Part shown: piece after piece, positions 1-9,976 of the stretch
Layout of the letters: each line of letters starts with the position of its first letter
How positions within the stretch are numbered: position 1 is the stretch's first letter
Source of the DNA: Phenylobacterium sp. J426
Lineage (GTDB): Bacteria > Pseudomonadota > Alphaproteobacteria > Caulobacterales > Caulobacteraceae
Reading direction: 5' to 3'
Assembly: GCF_024699945.1 (NCBI RefSeq)
Contig: NZ_JAJOMY010000001.1
Coordinates: forward strand, 3,913,001 to 3,977,000
Length of the DNA stretch: 64,000 bases
Program-made: the position numbers and the translations under genes
The notes under the pieces: generated by a model
What the model was told of the DNA's origin: nothing
Database searches by the model: none
Seen by the model: the letters and a program-made list of their open reading frames with translations, nothing else

Positions 1-227
1 CGCTGCTCGACGAGACCGAGAGCTCGGTTCCCTGCGCGCCCAAGGTGTTGGAGGTGATCAGCAACTCCGCCCTGCGGGTGACGCCGTCGCATCTGGCTGA
101 GCTGGAGGCCCTCGCCAACGAAGGCGACGTCGACCGCGTTCGCGATGCGCTCTTCGCTCTGGTGTCGCAGGTCCGCGGCGAGAAGCCCGGCGGCGCCCCC
201 AACCTTCGGGTCATCGCCGGCGGCTGA
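1..227 (+). CDS. 3' end of an unrecognised gene
   Basis: An open frame enters the window (first full codon at position 3) and ends at TGA 225-227, giving about 74 visible residues. A GTG at 45 could start a 60-residue protein, but the frame is open and coding-like upstream of it, so I read this as the C-terminus of a longer protein. The visible part is charged and probably helical, with the stretch LAELEALANEGDVDRVRDAL, and ends in a short Gly/Ala tail. No family motif is recognisable. It lies 48 bp upstream of the next gene on the same strand. Confidence 0.5.
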   Translation, partial: LLDETESSVPCAPKVLEVISNSALRVTPSHLAELEALANEGDVDRVRDALFALVSQVRGEKPGGAPNLRVIAGG

Positions 228-275
228 GCCCGCCGGCCCACCTTCCGCCACCTTTCGCAGGAATAGCCCCGCACC

Positions 276-548
276 ATGGGATATGCCGCCGGTCTGATCG
301 GTCTCGCCGCGCCAATGGCCGCCGTCGCCGCCATCGTTCGCTACACGGGCCGCGCCGAACGTCGGCGCCGCCAGGCGCGGCTCGAAGCCTTGCGCCCGTC
401 TCCGGTGAATGCGCCGGCGCGCGTCGAGCCGGCCGACACGTTCGAGGCCTGGCAGGCCGGCTTTTCCGGCCAGTCGCAGCCGGAAGCCGCGCCGGGCGGC
501 GCAGAAACGCAAAAGGCCGCGGATACGCCGCGGCCTTCGCAATCCTAG
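276..548 (+). CDS. small membrane-anchored hypothetical protein (90 aa)
   Basis: Starts at ATG 276. Residues 5-23 form a hydrophobic, alanine-rich segment (GLIGLAAPMAAVAAIVRY) followed by a strongly basic stretch (RAERRRRQARLE) and a Pro/Ala/Glu-rich tail. This suggests a single N-terminal membrane helix with a cytoplasmic basic flank. No domain is recognised. The last dozen codons lie inside a perfect 10-bp hairpin that looks like a shared transcription terminator, so the C-terminus has no independent support as a conserved peptide. It could also be an unconserved open frame; GC-rich codon use makes either possible. Confidence 0.5.
   Translation: MGYAAGLIGLAAPMAAVAAIVRYTGRAERRRRQARLEALRPSPVNAPARVEPADTFEAWQAGFSGQSQPEAAPGGAETQKAADTPRPSQS
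513..537. terminator. bidirectional terminator hairpin at the pckA 3' end
   Basis: Perfect 10-bp inverted repeat AAGGCCGCGG / CCGCGGCCTT with a 5-nt loop (ATACG). The arms end in A/T pairs, with AAAA on the left and TTCGC on the right. It sits between the stop of pckA (minus strand, 564) and the end of the small plus-strand gene, which it overlaps, so it could serve both converging transcripts. Confidence 0.65.
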
Positions 549-563
549 AGAGCGGGCGGGCCG

Positions 564-2414
564 CTATTCGGCGGCGACCACTTCCGGCGACTTGGTCCCC
601 TGGAGGCGTTTGACCAACGCCTCATACTCTTCCCAGAGGCCCTTCGGCGTGTGTTCGCCAAACTTCTGGTAGAACTCGGGGATCAGCGCCGCTTCCTGGG
701 CCCAGATGCTCGGGTCGACCGTCAGCAGAAGGTCGAGCTGGGCGTCGGTGAGCGTGACACCGGACAGGTCCAGGCTGTCCTTGGTCGGCACCTTGCCGAT
801 CGGCGTGTCCACCGCATCCGCGCGGCCTTCCAGCCGCTCCACGATCCACTTCAGCACACGCGAGTTGTCGCCGAAGCCCGGCCACACGAACTTGCCGCGC
901 TCGTCCTTGCGGAACCAGTTCACGAAGTAGATCCGCGGCAGCTTGGCGGTGTCGGCCTTCTCGCCCATCGCCAGCCAGTGAGCGAAGTAGTCGCCCATGT
1001 TGTAGCCGCAGAACGGCAGCATCGCGAAGGGATCGCGCCGCAGCTCACCGATCTTGTTCTCGGCCGCCGCCGTGCCTTCCGACGCCACGTTGGACGCCAT
1101 GAACACCCCGTGGCGCCAGTCCCGGGCCTCGGTCACCAGCGGCACCGCCGAGGCGCGGCGGCCGCCGAACAGGATGGCGGAGATCGGCACGCCGGCCGGG
1201 TCTTCCCACTCCGGCGCCACCACCGGGCACTGCGAGGCGGGCACGGTGAAGCGAGCGTTCGGATGCGCCGCCGGCTCGTCGCTGTCGGGCGTCCAGGAGC
1301 GGCCTTTCCAGTCGGTCAGGTGCGCCGGCGCCTCGTCGGTCAAGCCTTCCCACCAGACGTCGCCGTCATCAGTCAGGGCCACGTTGGTGAAGATGCAGTT
1401 GGAGTGCAGCGCATCCACGGCATTCTTGTTGGTGGTCTCGCCGGTGCCGGGCGCCACGCCGAAGAAGCCGGCTTCCGGATTGATGGCGTAGAGGCGACCA
1501 TCCTCGCCGAAGCGCATCCAGCAGATGTCGTCGCCAATCGTCTCGGCCTTCCAGCCCTCGAGCGTCGGCTGCAGCATGGCCATGTTGGTCTTGCCGCACG
1601 CGCTGGGGAAGGCGGCGGCGATGTAGCGGACCTGGCCCTCGGGGGAGGTCAGCTTCAGGATCAGCATGTGCTCGGCGAACCACCCTTCGTCGCGGGCCAT
1701 GACCGATGCGATCCGCAGGGCGAAGCACTTCTTGCCCAGCAGGGCGTTGCCGCCGTAGCCCGACCCGTACGACCAGATCTCCCGCGTCTCCGGGAAGTGG
1801 ACGATGTACTTGATCTCGTTGCACGGCCAGGCGACGTCCTTGGCGCCGTCGATCAGCGGCATGCCCACCGAATGGACCGCCGGCACGAAGAAGCCGTCCT
1901 CGCCGAGCTGGTCGAGGGCGGCCTGGCCCATCCGCGTCATGATGCGCATGGATACGGCCACATAGGCAGAGTCTGTGATCTCAACGCCGATGGCGCTGAT
2001 CTGGGATCCGAGCGGCCCCATGCAGAATGGCACGACGTACATGGTCCGACCGCGCATCACGCCGTCGAACAGCTGCTTCAGGTCGGCCCGCATCTCGCCC
2101 GGATCCAGCCAGTTGTTGGTCGGGCCGGCGTCCTCGGGCTTCTCCGAGCAGATGAAGGTGCGGCTCTCGACACGGGCGACGTCGCGCGGATCGGAGGCGG
2201 CGTAGAACGAATTCGGCCGCTTGGCCGGGTTCAGCGGCTTCAACGTGCCGGCGGCGACGAGTTCGGCCGTCAGCCGATCCCATTCCGCATCCGACCCGTC
2301 GCACCACACCACGCGGTCGGGCTTCGTCAGCGCGGCGATCTCGCCGACCCACTGGACGAGCTTGGCGTGTTTCGTCGGCGCGGGCGCAAGTCCCGGGACG
2401 GTGGGTTGGCTCAT
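564..2414 (-). CDS. pckA: phosphoenolpyruvate carboxykinase, GTP-type
   Basis: Converts oxaloacetate plus GTP to phosphoenolpyruvate, GDP and CO2; the gluconeogenic exit from the TCA cycle in the cytoplasm. The 616-residue protein has the length and motifs of the GTP class, not the ATP class: FPSACGKTN near residue 270 (P-loop with the reactive cysteine), the [13 protein letters not shown] segment before it, and [19 protein letters not shown] near the C-terminus. I chose ATG 2414 because the family N-terminus starts there and AGGGAG precedes it by about 10 bp; the frame stays open to 2480. It is a single-gene unit, divergent from the sigma factor gene and ending at the shared hairpin at 513-537. 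Confidence 0.96.
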   Translation of the reverse strand: MSQPTVPGLAPAPTKHAKLVQWVGEIAALTKPDRVVWCDGSDAEWDRLTAELVAAGTLKPLNPAKRPNSFYAASDPRDVARVESRTFICSEKPEDAGPTNNWLDPGEMRADLKQLFDGVMRGRTMYVVPFCMGPLGSQISAIGVEITDSAYVAVSMRIMTRMGQAALDQLGEDGFFVPAVHSVGMPLIDGAKDVAWPCNEIKYIVHFPETREIWSYGSGYGGNALLGKKCFALRIASVMARDEGWFAEHMLILKLTSPEGQVRYIAAAFPSACGKTNMAMLQPTLEGWKAETIGDDICWMRFGEDGRLYAINPEAGFFGVAPGTGETTNKNAVDALHSNCIFTNVALTDDGDVWWEGLTDEAPAHLTDWKGRSWTPDSDEPAAHPNARFTVPASQCPVVAPEWEDPAGVPISAILFGGRRASAVPLVTEARDWRHGVFMASNVASEGTAAAENKIGELRRDPFAMLPFCGYNMGDYFAHWLAMGEKADTAKLPRIYFVNWFRKDERGKFVWPGFGDNSRVLKWIVERLEGRADAVDTPIGKVPTKDSLDLSGVTLTDAQLDLLLTVDPSIWAQEAALIPEFYQKFGEHTPKGLWEEYEALVKRLQGTKSPEVVAAE

Positions 2415-2682
2415 AGACGAAAACTCCCTGGCCCCAACTGACGCGCCCGGGCGGGCCGAACGCTCCTTACACGTGAGCAACTCCTTAACCGCCGAAGACG
2501 CGTCTGCCTACCGCTGGACGCGTCCTGGACGGCTGTGCCGTTGCATCAACGCCCCACAACGCGAAGCGGCCACGGCAGTTCACGGTCAATTGCACCGGCT
2601 CACGCAACGGGAGGAGCGCGGATTTCCACAGAATCGGCCCGGCGGTTGGCGAGGCTCGGCGAATGGGGCATGTGTGTCGGCC

Positions 2683-3219
2683 ATGGCCGGTCGGAGCAAA
2701 TCGGCTGCACATGATCCGCTCCTGGATGTCTACCTGGAGCGCCGGGCGAACCTTGTCCGGTTCTTCGCCGCCCGCAGCGGCTCGCCGGCCGCCGCCGAAG
2801 ACCTGGCCCAGGAGCTCTACCTGAAGCTCGCCGCGCGGGAGCCGGCGGCGGCCGCAGACAACCCGACCGCCCTCCTCTACCGGATGGCGCTCAACCTCAT
2901 GCTGGACCGGGCGCGGGCCGAGCAGCGCGCCACCGCCCGCGAGACGGCGTGGCGTCAGACCGCCCACCAGAGCCTGGGAGGCGAGGACATCGCCGATGCG
3001 CCGCCCGCGGACGAGGCCCTGGCGTCGCGGCAGCGGCTGAGCCAACTCGTCGAAGCCGTCGCCGTCCTGCCGCCGCAGATGCAACGTGCGTTCCGGCTCC
3101 ACAAGCTGGACGGGCTGTCCCACGCGCAGACGGCGGAGGCCATGGGGATCTCGGTCAAGTCGGTCGAAAAGCACATCAGCGCGGCGCTGAAGGCGCTCAC
3201 CGCGAGAGTTCGCCCATGA
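2683..3219 (+). CDS. FecI-like ECF sigma factor
   Basis: A 178-residue extracytoplasmic-function sigma factor. Region 2 is seen early in the protein (VRFFAARSGSPAAAEDLAQELYLKL, then NPTALLYRMALNLMLDRAR) and region 4 at about residues 120-170 (LPPQMQRAFRLHKLDGLSHAQTAEAMGISVKSVEKHI), which is a typical helix-turn-helix. It sits directly upstream of a FecR gene and a TonB receptor with an STN domain, the standard arrangement in which the receptor senses a ligand, signals FecR, and releases this factor to transcribe the receptor. ATG 2683 is the first in-frame ATG close to the conserved region; the frame is open far upstream on the strand opposite pckA, which is not coding. Confidence 0.88.
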   Translation: MAGRSKSAAHDPLLDVYLERRANLVRFFAARSGSPAAAEDLAQELYLKLAAREPAAAADNPTALLYRMALNLMLDRARAEQRATARETAWRQTAHQSLGGEDIADAPPADEALASRQRLSQLVEAVAVLPPQMQRAFRLHKLDGLSHAQTAEAMGISVKSVEKHISAALKALTARVRP

Positions 3220-3313
3220 TCAACCAGGAATTGTTTTCTCGGACCGGGGGGCGGGCGGAGGCGGCGCCGTCTATGCATTCAGAAGGCGGCTCTGCGGGGC
3301 GGCGTTGGGACGG

Positions 3314-4302
3314 ATGATGAGCCAACTGCGTCGACATGCCGACGACGAGCCCCGGCGCGAAGCGGCCGCGGCTTGGGTCGTGCGACTGCAGGGCGCCGAC
3401 GTCGACGAAGCCGACGCTATGGCCTTCGACGCCTGGCTGTCGGCCTCTGCTGCGAATGCGCAGGCCTACGACGAGGCGCTCGCGGTTTCTCAGGAATACG
3501 CGCGCAACGCCGACGCCCTGACCGAGGCGCTGAGCCGGCGCCGCGCGGTGAGCCCCAGCCGTCGACAGGCGTGGTTCGCCATGGGGCCGCCGCGGCGGCC
3601 GCCGCCGCGGGCCTGCTGATCCTTACGCCTCCGCTCCGCGGGCCGCAGCCCCAGACCTACGCCACCGGCATCGGCGAGCACCGCACCGTAACCCTGGCCG
3701 ACGGCTCGACGCTGCAGATGAACGCTGCGACCAAGCTCTCAGTCGTGCTCCGCCGGGATCGGCGCGAGGTGACGCTGCAGGAGGGCGAAGCCATCTTCGA
3801 TGTCGCGCACGACGTCCGCCGGCCGTTCGAGATCGCCGTCGGAGACCGGACCGTCAGGGTGGTCGGCACCCAGTTCGACGTCCGCCGCCGCGGCGGCGAA
3901 CTGTCGGTCACGGTGGCCCGCGGCGCGGTCGAGGTTCGTCCTGCGGCGGGGTCGTCGGGCCCCGCCTACCGGCTACATCCCGACCAAAGACTTGACCACC
4001 GCGAGGGGGACACGACGGTCGATCTGGCCACGGTCGACGCCCAGGAAGTGCTCGGATGGCGCACGGGCCGGCTGGTCTATCGCGAGCAGCCGCTGAGCCA
4101 GGTGGTGTCCGACCTGAACCACCAGTTCTCCACGCCCATACATGTCGAGGACCCTGCGCTCGCGGCCACGCCGATCTCCGGCGTGCTGGTTCTCGACGAC
4201 CAGGATGCGGTTATCCGTCGCCTGGCCTTGCTGGTTCCCATAAGAGCAGTACGTTCCGATGCAGGCCTGGTCCTGCGGCGCGAGGGCGCGCCGGACCGGT
4301 GA
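3314..4302 (+). CDS. FecR-family anti-sigma/sensor protein, frameshifted
   Basis: Inner-membrane regulator expected to pass a signal from the outer-membrane receptor to the sigma factor. Read across one frameshift it has the full FecR plan: an N-terminal DUF4880-like cytoplasmic segment (AWVVRLQGADVDEADAMAF), an alanine-rich membrane helix, the FecR core (RTVTLADGSTLQMNAATKL, VVGTQFDV) and a C-terminal STN-like part (GRLVYREQPLSQVVSDLN). The frame changes at the G4 run 3583-3586: with a fifth G, WFAMG continues as AAAAAAAAGLLIL. As sequenced, the first frame stops at 3619. The start is ATG 3314 or 3317; the ATG at 3216 overlapping the sigma stop leads only to a short unrelated frame. A base-calling error is likelier than decay, because both halves are intact. 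Confidence 0.8.
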
Positions 4303-4359
4303 TCGGGCCGCTTTTGGGGTTCAGGGGCGATATCACCTCCAGGCAGGCCTCTTCGGGCG

Positions 4360-6729
4360 TTGCTGGCCGGCGGTCTTCTCGCGTGTTCCGCGACGGCCGC
4401 TGAGGCCGCCGACGCGCGCCTGCGTCTCTCGATCCCCCCGAAACCCTATGCGGACGCGCTGATCGACCTCGGCATGCAAGCCAATGTCTCGATCGTCGGC
4501 ACTTCGGCCTGCGGCCGCGGCGGCCGCGTCGAGCTCCTGGGACGATACAGTCTGAGCCAGGCGCTGGAGCGACTGCTCGCCGACGCGCCCTGCCAGTATC
4601 GCATCGTGGACGCCCGTACGGTCCGCATCACCGCCGCCGCGGCGGCCGAGGCTCCGCCGCCCGCGCGGCTGCCTGCCGACCAGCCTATGCTGGTCTCCGA
4701 GCTGGTGGTGACGGCGGCCAAGCGTCCGGCCAGCCTCGACCTGCTGCCCGCCGGCGTCAGCGCCATCTCGCGGGAGCAGATCGCCGTCACCGGGGCCGCC
4801 GATGTCGGCCAGACGGTGGGTCAGGTTGCGGGCGTACTGACCACCAACCTCGGGCCGGGCCGCGACAAGCTGCTGATCCGCGGCCTGTCCGACGGCGCCT
4901 TCACCGGCCGCGCGCGTTCGACGGTCAGCACCTACCTTGACGAGGCGCCGATCAACTACAACGCGCCCGATCCGGACCTCCGGCTCGTGGATGTCGAGCG
5001 CATCGAGGTGGTGCGGGGGCCACAAGGCGCGCTCTACGGATCGGGCGCCGTCTCGGGCATCTACCGGATCATCACCCGCCAGCCGGACCTCGACAGCCTC
5101 GAAGGCGGCCTGGCCGGCACGCTGGCGCTGACCAAGGACGGGGAGCCTAGCCGCGAGGTGGAGGGCTACCTCAGCGTGCCGCTGGCCGCCGGCCACGCGG
5201 CCCTGCGCATCGCCGCCTACCACGACTACCGCGGCGGCTATCTCGACGACACGCGCACGGGCGAGAAGGATGTCGACCAGACCGTCCGCAACGGCGGACG
5301 CCTCGCGCTGCGGCTTCGCGTGAGCGACGACTGGGAAATGAACCTGCGGGCCGCCACCCAGCATCTGCGGACCAAGGACGCCCAGTACATCTTCCCGGCG
5401 ATGGGCGTCCGGCGGGTCTCGCCGTTCCGCGAGGGCCACGACAACGACTTCTCGCACGCGGCGCTGAGCCTCGCTGGGCGGGTGGGCGAGATCGAGCTCT
5501 CCTCCTCCACCGCCTACGTGCACCACACCTTCACCAGCCAGTACGACGCCAGCGAAGCCGGCGTCTTCAACCGTCCCGGCGAAACGGGCGCCTACCTGGA
5601 AAACACCCGGGTGAACATGCTCGTGGAGGATCTGCTGATCCGATCCGGCTCGGGAGGCCGCTTCAACTGGCTCGCCGGAGCCTTCGGCTCGCTGACCCTG
5701 GAGCGCTCGCCCTCGGAGGCGAACTTCGTCTCGGCCGCGGGACGGACCGTGACGACCTACGAGGAATTCCGGAAGGACCGGCTCGAGGAGGCCGCGCTTT
5801 ACGGGGAAGCCGACTACGCATTCGCGGACGGATGGAAGGCCACGCTCGGAGGCCGGCTGTTCCGCAGCCGGGTTCGCACCTCGGCGGAGATCGAGGTGGC
5901 GCCCGGCATACCGCTGGCGCGCTCCCGGGTGGTTGGCTACGCGCGCTCCTTCGACGGGTTCTCGCCAAAGCTCGCCCTGCAGCGGGCGTTCGCCAACGGC
6001 AGCCTGGCCTACGCCCTGGTTTCGGAGGGCTATCGCCCCGGCGGCTTCAACACCGCCGGCGTCACCTATCTGCGCCAGGAGCGGACCTTCTTCCAACCCG
6101 ACCGGCTGAGGAACTATGAGATCGGCGCCAAGCTGCGCCTTTTCGAGGGCCGCATGGCCCTGCGCTCGGCCGTCTATTACGACGAGTGGAACGACATCCA
6201 GACAGACCAGTATCGCCCGACGGGCCTCTCCTACACGACCAACGTCGGCGACGCCCGGATCGTGGGGCTGGAGACCGAGGTCGGCTACGACTGGGATTTC
6301 GGGCTCTCAGTGCAGGTCAACGCCCTCCTCACCGACTCGCGCCTCGCCAATCCCAATCCGAACTTCACGGGTCCGGTCGCCGAGGAGTTGCCGGGGATCC
6401 CTGCGGCCTCGGGGGGCGTGGTCGCCGTCTATCAGCGGCCGCTTCCCGGGACATTCGTCATGCGGTTCGTCGGCGAGGCCAGCTACGTCGGCCGCTCCAG
6501 CATCTCGTTCGACGCCGCCGCGACACGCCGGATGGGGGACTACGTGCGGGCCAAGATCAGCGCTGAAGTGGCCAGCGATATCTGGACGGCGGCCGTCTTC
6601 GTCAGCAACCCGCTCGACGACGACAGCGACACCTTCGCCTACGGCAATCCGTTCAGCTTCCGCGCCGTGCGCCAGGTGACGCCACAACGTCCCCGGACCG
6701 TCGGCGTCAGGCTCGCGGCCAACTTCTAA
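4360..6729 (+). CDS. TonB-dependent outer-membrane receptor with N-terminal STN signalling domain
   Basis: Outer-membrane beta-barrel importer of the FecA/FpvA transducer type. After a signal-like segment (LLAGGLLACSATAAEAADA), residues of about 20-90 form an STN domain (KPYADALIDLGMQANVSI). Then come a TonB-box region (LVSELVVTAAKR), the plug (RIEVVRGPQGALYGSGAVSG) and the barrel ending in the family-typical C-terminal Phe (VGVRLAANF). The ligand cannot be told from sequence; iron-siderophore or glycan are both possible. The start is unsure: TTG 4360 gives a signal peptide without the usual basic N-terminus. The in-frame sequence upstream (PLRA) would supply that charge but has no start codon before the fecR stop. 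GTG 4299, overlapping the fecR stop, would be a better start if a base is missing between the two. Confidence 0.85.
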   Translation: MLAGGLLACSATAAEAADARLRLSIPPKPYADALIDLGMQANVSIVGTSACGRGGRVELLGRYSLSQALERLLADAPCQYRIVDARTVRITAAAAAEAPPPARLPADQPMLVSELVVTAAKRPASLDLLPAGVSAISREQIAVTGAADVGQTVGQVAGVLTTNLGPGRDKLLIRGLSDGAFTGRARSTVSTYLDEAPINYNAPDPDLRLVDVERIEVVRGPQGALYGSGAVSGIYRIITRQPDLDSLEGGLAGTLALTKDGEPSREVEGYLSVPLAAGHAALRIAAYHDYRGGYLDDTRTGEKDVDQTVRNGGRLALRLRVSDDWEMNLRAATQHLRTKDAQYIFPAMGVRRVSPFREGHDNDFSHAALSLAGRVGEIELSSSTAYVHHTFTSQYDASEAGVFNRPGETGAYLENTRVNMLVEDLLIRSGSGGRFNWLAGAFGSLTLERSPSEANFVSAAGRTVTTYEEFRKDRLEEAALYGEADYAFADGWKATLGGRLFRSRVRTSAEIEVAPGIPLARSRVVGYARSFDGFSPKLALQRAFANGSLAYALVSEGYRPGGFNTAGVTYLRQERTFFQPDRLRNYEIGAKLRLFEGRMALRSAVYYDEWNDIQTDQYRPTGLSYTTNVGDARIVGLETEVGYDWDFGLSVQVNALLTDSRLANPNPNFTGPVAEELPGIPAASGGVVAVYQRPLPGTFVMRFVGEASYVGRSSISFDAAATRRMGDYVRAKISAEVASDIWTAAVFVSNPLDDDSDTFAYGNPFSFRAVRQVTPQRPRTVGVRLAANF

Positions 6730-6819
6730 ACATTTCTTTGACCCTAGAGCGGGGGGTGCGCTGCGCCGGCGGCGTCTCATCAGCATGAGCCGGAAGGCTC
6801 GGCTGGAGGCGCAGAGGAC

Positions 6820-7631
6820 GTGGTCAGATTGTCGGCGCTTGTCTGCGTGCGTGATGGCGAAGCCGAGCTCGCCGCCTGCCTGCGCAGCCTCGGCTTTTGC
6901 GACGAGATCGTCGTGGTCCTCGACCGCGGCGCCGAAGGCGCCCGCGAGGCCGCCCGCCGCGCCGGCGCCCATGTGGTCGACGGCATCTTCCCGCTTCCCA
7001 GCCAGGCCCGCGTGGCGGGCGCGGAGGTCTGCACCGGCGACTGGGTGCTCGAGATCGAACCGGACGAGCAGGTCGACCGCGCCCTTGCCTGGGAAATCCG
7101 CGCGGCCCTTCAGATGCGTCCGCAGGGCGACTGGTTTGAAATCCCGATCGACAACTACGTGGGGGAAACCCTCGTGCGGCAGGGCTGGACCGGGGCGCTC
7201 GGCGCCGACCGGGGGTGCGTCTGGCCCGGCGCGGGGTGAAGTCCTGGCGGCCTGGGCGACGCGCGACCGTCGTGCTGGGGGAAACCGCCGGGGCGTTGAA
7301 GGGCGCGATCCGCCGTATGGCCGGCCGCGACCTGGGCCAGCTGGTCGCGCGGCTGGACCTCGAAACCGGCGCCGCCGCCGAAGATAGCGCCGACGCCGGG
7401 CGGATCGGCGGCTTCGCCCGCGCCCTGCTCTCGGGCCTCGGCGCGGCTGCCCACAGCTACCTGCTCCGCCAGGGCTGGCGGGAAGGCCGCCTGGGACTGA
7501 TCGTGGCGCTGCTCTCGGGCCTTTATCCTGTGCTCATCCAGTTGCGCGCGGCCGACCTCCTCGCGACCCGGGAGGCCGAGGCGGCCCGGTTGCAGGCCCA
7601 GCCGCTCCGGCTTCGCCAGGCCGCCGGCTAG
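6820..7631 (+). CDS. family 2 glycosyltransferase (WaaE/KdtX-like), frameshifted
   Basis: Probable LPS-core or capsule glycosyltransferase acting at the cytoplasmic face of the inner membrane. The N-terminal half has the GT-A fold start (LSALVCVRDGEAELAACLRSL, CDEIVVVLDRG) and the acidic motif WVLEIEPDEQVD. The C-terminal half has the arrangement usual for this subfamily (YVGETLVRQGWTG, then a hydrophobic LGLIVALLSGLYPVLI). The two halves are in different frames that meet at the G5 run 7211-7215; one more G restores a 270-residue protein. As sequenced, the first frame stops at 7239. Start GTG 6820 follows AGAGG. The UDP-glucuronate epimerase gene follows 77 bp downstream, consistent with a surface-sugar role. 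Confidence 0.75.
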
Positions 7632-7708
7632 GCCTCGACCGTCGACTTCGTCGCCGCCTGGCGCTACCCAGGCGTGCCCAAAGCGCAGGCGGCGTCTGGA
7701 GTGAGACC

Positions 7709-8719
7709 TTGACCATTCTCGTCACCGGCTCGGCCGGCTTCATCGGCTTTCACCTGAGCCGCCGGCTGCTGGAGCGCGGCGAGGTCGTGGTGGGCCTCGA
7801 CAGCCTGAACGCCTACTACGATCCCAAGCTCAAGGCCGCGCGCCTGGCGATCCTCGAGGGTTACGGGGGCTATCGGCATGCCAAGCTCGATCTCGCCAAC
7901 CGGGACGGCGTGGCCGCCCTGTTCGCCGAGACGAGACCCACAGGCGTCGTGAACCTGGCAGCCCAGGCCGGTGTGCGCTACAGCCTCGAGAAGCCCGAGG
8001 CGTACGTGGACTCCAACGTGGTGGGCTTCCTCAACATCCTCGAAGGTTGCCGGGCGGTGCAGCCGCGCCATCTGTTGTACGCCTCGACGAGCTCGGTCTA
8101 CGGCGCCAACGGCAAGCTGCCGTTCAACGTCCACGACCACGCCGTCCATCCCATCACGCTCTACGCGGCCACCAAGCTCGCCAACGAGACGATGGCTCAC
8201 AGCTATTCGCACCTGTTCGGCATCCCCTCCACGGGCTTCCGGTTCTTCACCGTGTATGGGCCCTGGGGCCGGCCGGACATGGCGCTGTTCAAGTTCACCG
8301 ACGCGATCCTCAGGGGGCAGCCGATCGACGTCTATGGCCAGGGCAAGATGCAGCGCGACTTCACCTTCGTGGATGACATCGTCGACGGCCTCGTCGCCGC
8401 CCTCGACCGCCCGCCGGCGCCGAACCCCGCCTGGGACGCCCAGGCGCCCGATCCGGCGACCAGCGGCGTCGCCCCGTGGCGCGTGCTCAACCTGGGGGCC
8501 GGCCGCCGTGTCGAACTGATGCGCTACATTGAGGTGCTGGAGGAGAAGCTTGGCCGCAAGGCCGAGCTCAACCTGATGCCGATGCAGGCCGGCGACGTCG
8601 CCCGCACGGAAGCTGACACCGCGGAAACCGAAGCCGCCCTCGCCTACCGCCCCTCCACCTCGGTGGAGGTCGGCGTCGGCAAGTTCGTCGACTGGTACCG
8701 CGAGTACTACGGCGTCTGA
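7709..8719 (+). CDS. UDP-glucuronate 4-epimerase (NAD-dependent, SDR family)
   Basis: Interconverts UDP-glucuronate and UDP-galacturonate, supplying galacturonate for LPS core or exopolysaccharide. The 336-residue protein begins with the Rossmann motif TGSAGFIGFHLSRRLLERG and has the catalytic S-S-Y-K set (YASTSSVYGAN, then YAATKLANE) and the subgroup motif RFFTVYGPWGRPDMA typical of the CapI/LspL type. The start is TTG 7709: GGAG at 7698-7701 lies at good spacing and the Rossmann motif follows directly, so no upstream ATG is needed. It converges with the M24 peptidase gene, the two stops being 2 bp apart. Confidence 0.88.
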   Translation: MTILVTGSAGFIGFHLSRRLLERGEVVVGLDSLNAYYDPKLKAARLAILEGYGGYRHAKLDLANRDGVAALFAETRPTGVVNLAAQAGVRYSLEKPEAYVDSNVVGFLNILEGCRAVQPRHLLYASTSSVYGANGKLPFNVHDHAVHPITLYAATKLANETMAHSYSHLFGIPSTGFRFFTVYGPWGRPDMALFKFTDAILRGQPIDVYGQGKMQRDFTFVDDIVDGLVAALDRPPAPNPAWDAQAPDPATSGVAPWRVLNLGAGRRVELMRYIEVLEEKLGRKAELNLMPMQAGDVARTEADTAETEAALAYRPSTSVEVGVGKFVDWYREYYGV

Positions 8720-8721
8720 CG

Positions 8722-9976
8722 CTAGACCGGCCGGTCGATGGAGGCGGGCGGCTGCGAGAACCACTTCGGCCCCCGCTCGGTCATGTACAGGCAGTCCTCC
8801 AGCCGGACCCCCGAATTCGCCGGGGATGTAGATGCCGGGTTCGTTCGACAGGCACATGCCGGGCGCCAGCTTCGTCCGCTCGCCGCGCACGAAGTTGATG
8901 GGCTCGTGTCCATCCAGGCCGATGCCGTGGCCGGTGCGGTGCGACGTGCCGGGCAGCTTGTAGTCGGGGCCGTAGCCCAGCGAGGCGTAGTAGGCGCGCA
9001 CCGCGTCGTCGACCCTCCCGGCCTCGACGCCGACCTGGGCCGCCTCGAAGGCGATCTGCTGGCCGCGCCGCATGTGCTCCCAGACGACCCGCTGCCGCTT
9101 CGTCGGCTCGCCGAAGACGAGCGTCCGGGAGATGTCCGACTGGTAGCCCTGGTAGGTGCAGCCGCAGTCCATCAGCACGACCTCGCCGTCCCGCACCGCC
9201 TGCGGCTTGCCCGAGCCGTGCGGATAGGCGCTGGCCTCGCCCAGCAGGATCAGGGCGAACTCGGGCGCGCCGCCCAGCGCACGCGTCGCGCCGTTCATGA
9301 TCGCGCCGATATCGCCAGGCGTCATGCCGCGCTCGATGCGCGGCGCGGTGTGGCGATAGGCGGCTACGGTGATGTCGGCGGCGTGCTGCATCAGGGCGAT
9401 CTCGGCGGGCGACTTGATCATCCGGCAGGCGCGGACGACCCCCGCGCCTGACCGCACCTCGACCCCGGGCAGGCGCCTCTGCAGCCCCTCGACGGCGAAG
9501 AAGCGGACGGTCTCCTCGACGCCGACCGCGCCCCTCGCGAGCTTCCTGTCCCGCAGCCAGCCGGCGACCAGCGCCAGCGGGTCCTCATGCTCCTGCCAGG
9601 TGCGGAATTCGGCAGGGACCGCCAAACTTTCGCGGACCGAAGGTTCTTCGAAGAACGGCGTGACGACCAGGATCTCGCCCTCCGCCGGAATGACAGCCGC
9701 GGTCAGGCGTTCGCTCCGCCCCCATCGGACGCCGGTGAAATAGACGAGGCTCGCGCCAGGCTCGATCAGCAGAGCCGATAGCCCTTGTTCGCGCATCAGG
9801 CGCTGAGCCTTGGCGAGCCGCGCGGCGCGCTCTGCGGGCCCGATCGGCGGCGGCGGGTTCGCCAGGGGCGCGAGACCGGCGGCCTGGACTGGCGAGGCGG
9901 ACAAGGCGGGCAAGGCGGGCAAGGCGCTCAAGGCCAGGGATGACGCCCCGAGGGCGAGAAGGCTGCGACGGTCCAT
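8722..9976 (-). CDS. exported M24-family (Xaa-Pro aminopeptidase-like) metallopeptidase, frameshifted
   Basis: Predicted periplasmic dimetal peptidase cleaving Xaa-Pro N-termini. The N-terminus (MDRRSLLALGASSLALSAL) resembles a Tat signal, followed by a creatinase-like domain and the pita-bread catalytic domain. The metal ligands are visible in LMDCGCTYQGYQSDISRTL (two Asp), the HRTGHGIGLDGHEP region (His), LSNEPGIYI (Glu) and, only in the other frame, VRLEDCLYMTERG (final Glu). The frame changes at the C5 run 8808-8812; removing one base joins GEFG to VRLED and ends at TAG 8722. As sequenced, the frame runs on antisense to the epimerase to 7664 and lacks the last metal ligand. ATG 9976 was preferred to the TTG at 10012. 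Confidence 0.8.

Noticed and set aside
651..2441. A 596-codon plus-strand open frame
   Set aside because: Fully antisense to pckA, whose motifs are complete; composition is typical of a shadow frame.
2949..3317. Short frame starting at ATG 3216 overlapping the sigma factor stop
   Set aside because: The ATGA overlap is attractive, but the frame ends at 3317 and does not encode the FecR N-terminus, which starts at 3314 in another frame.
8726..8737. Perfect palindrome GACCGGCCGGTC between two converging genes
   Set aside because: It lies within the last codons of the M24 peptidase gene, has no loop and no T run; most likely chance in GC-rich sequence.
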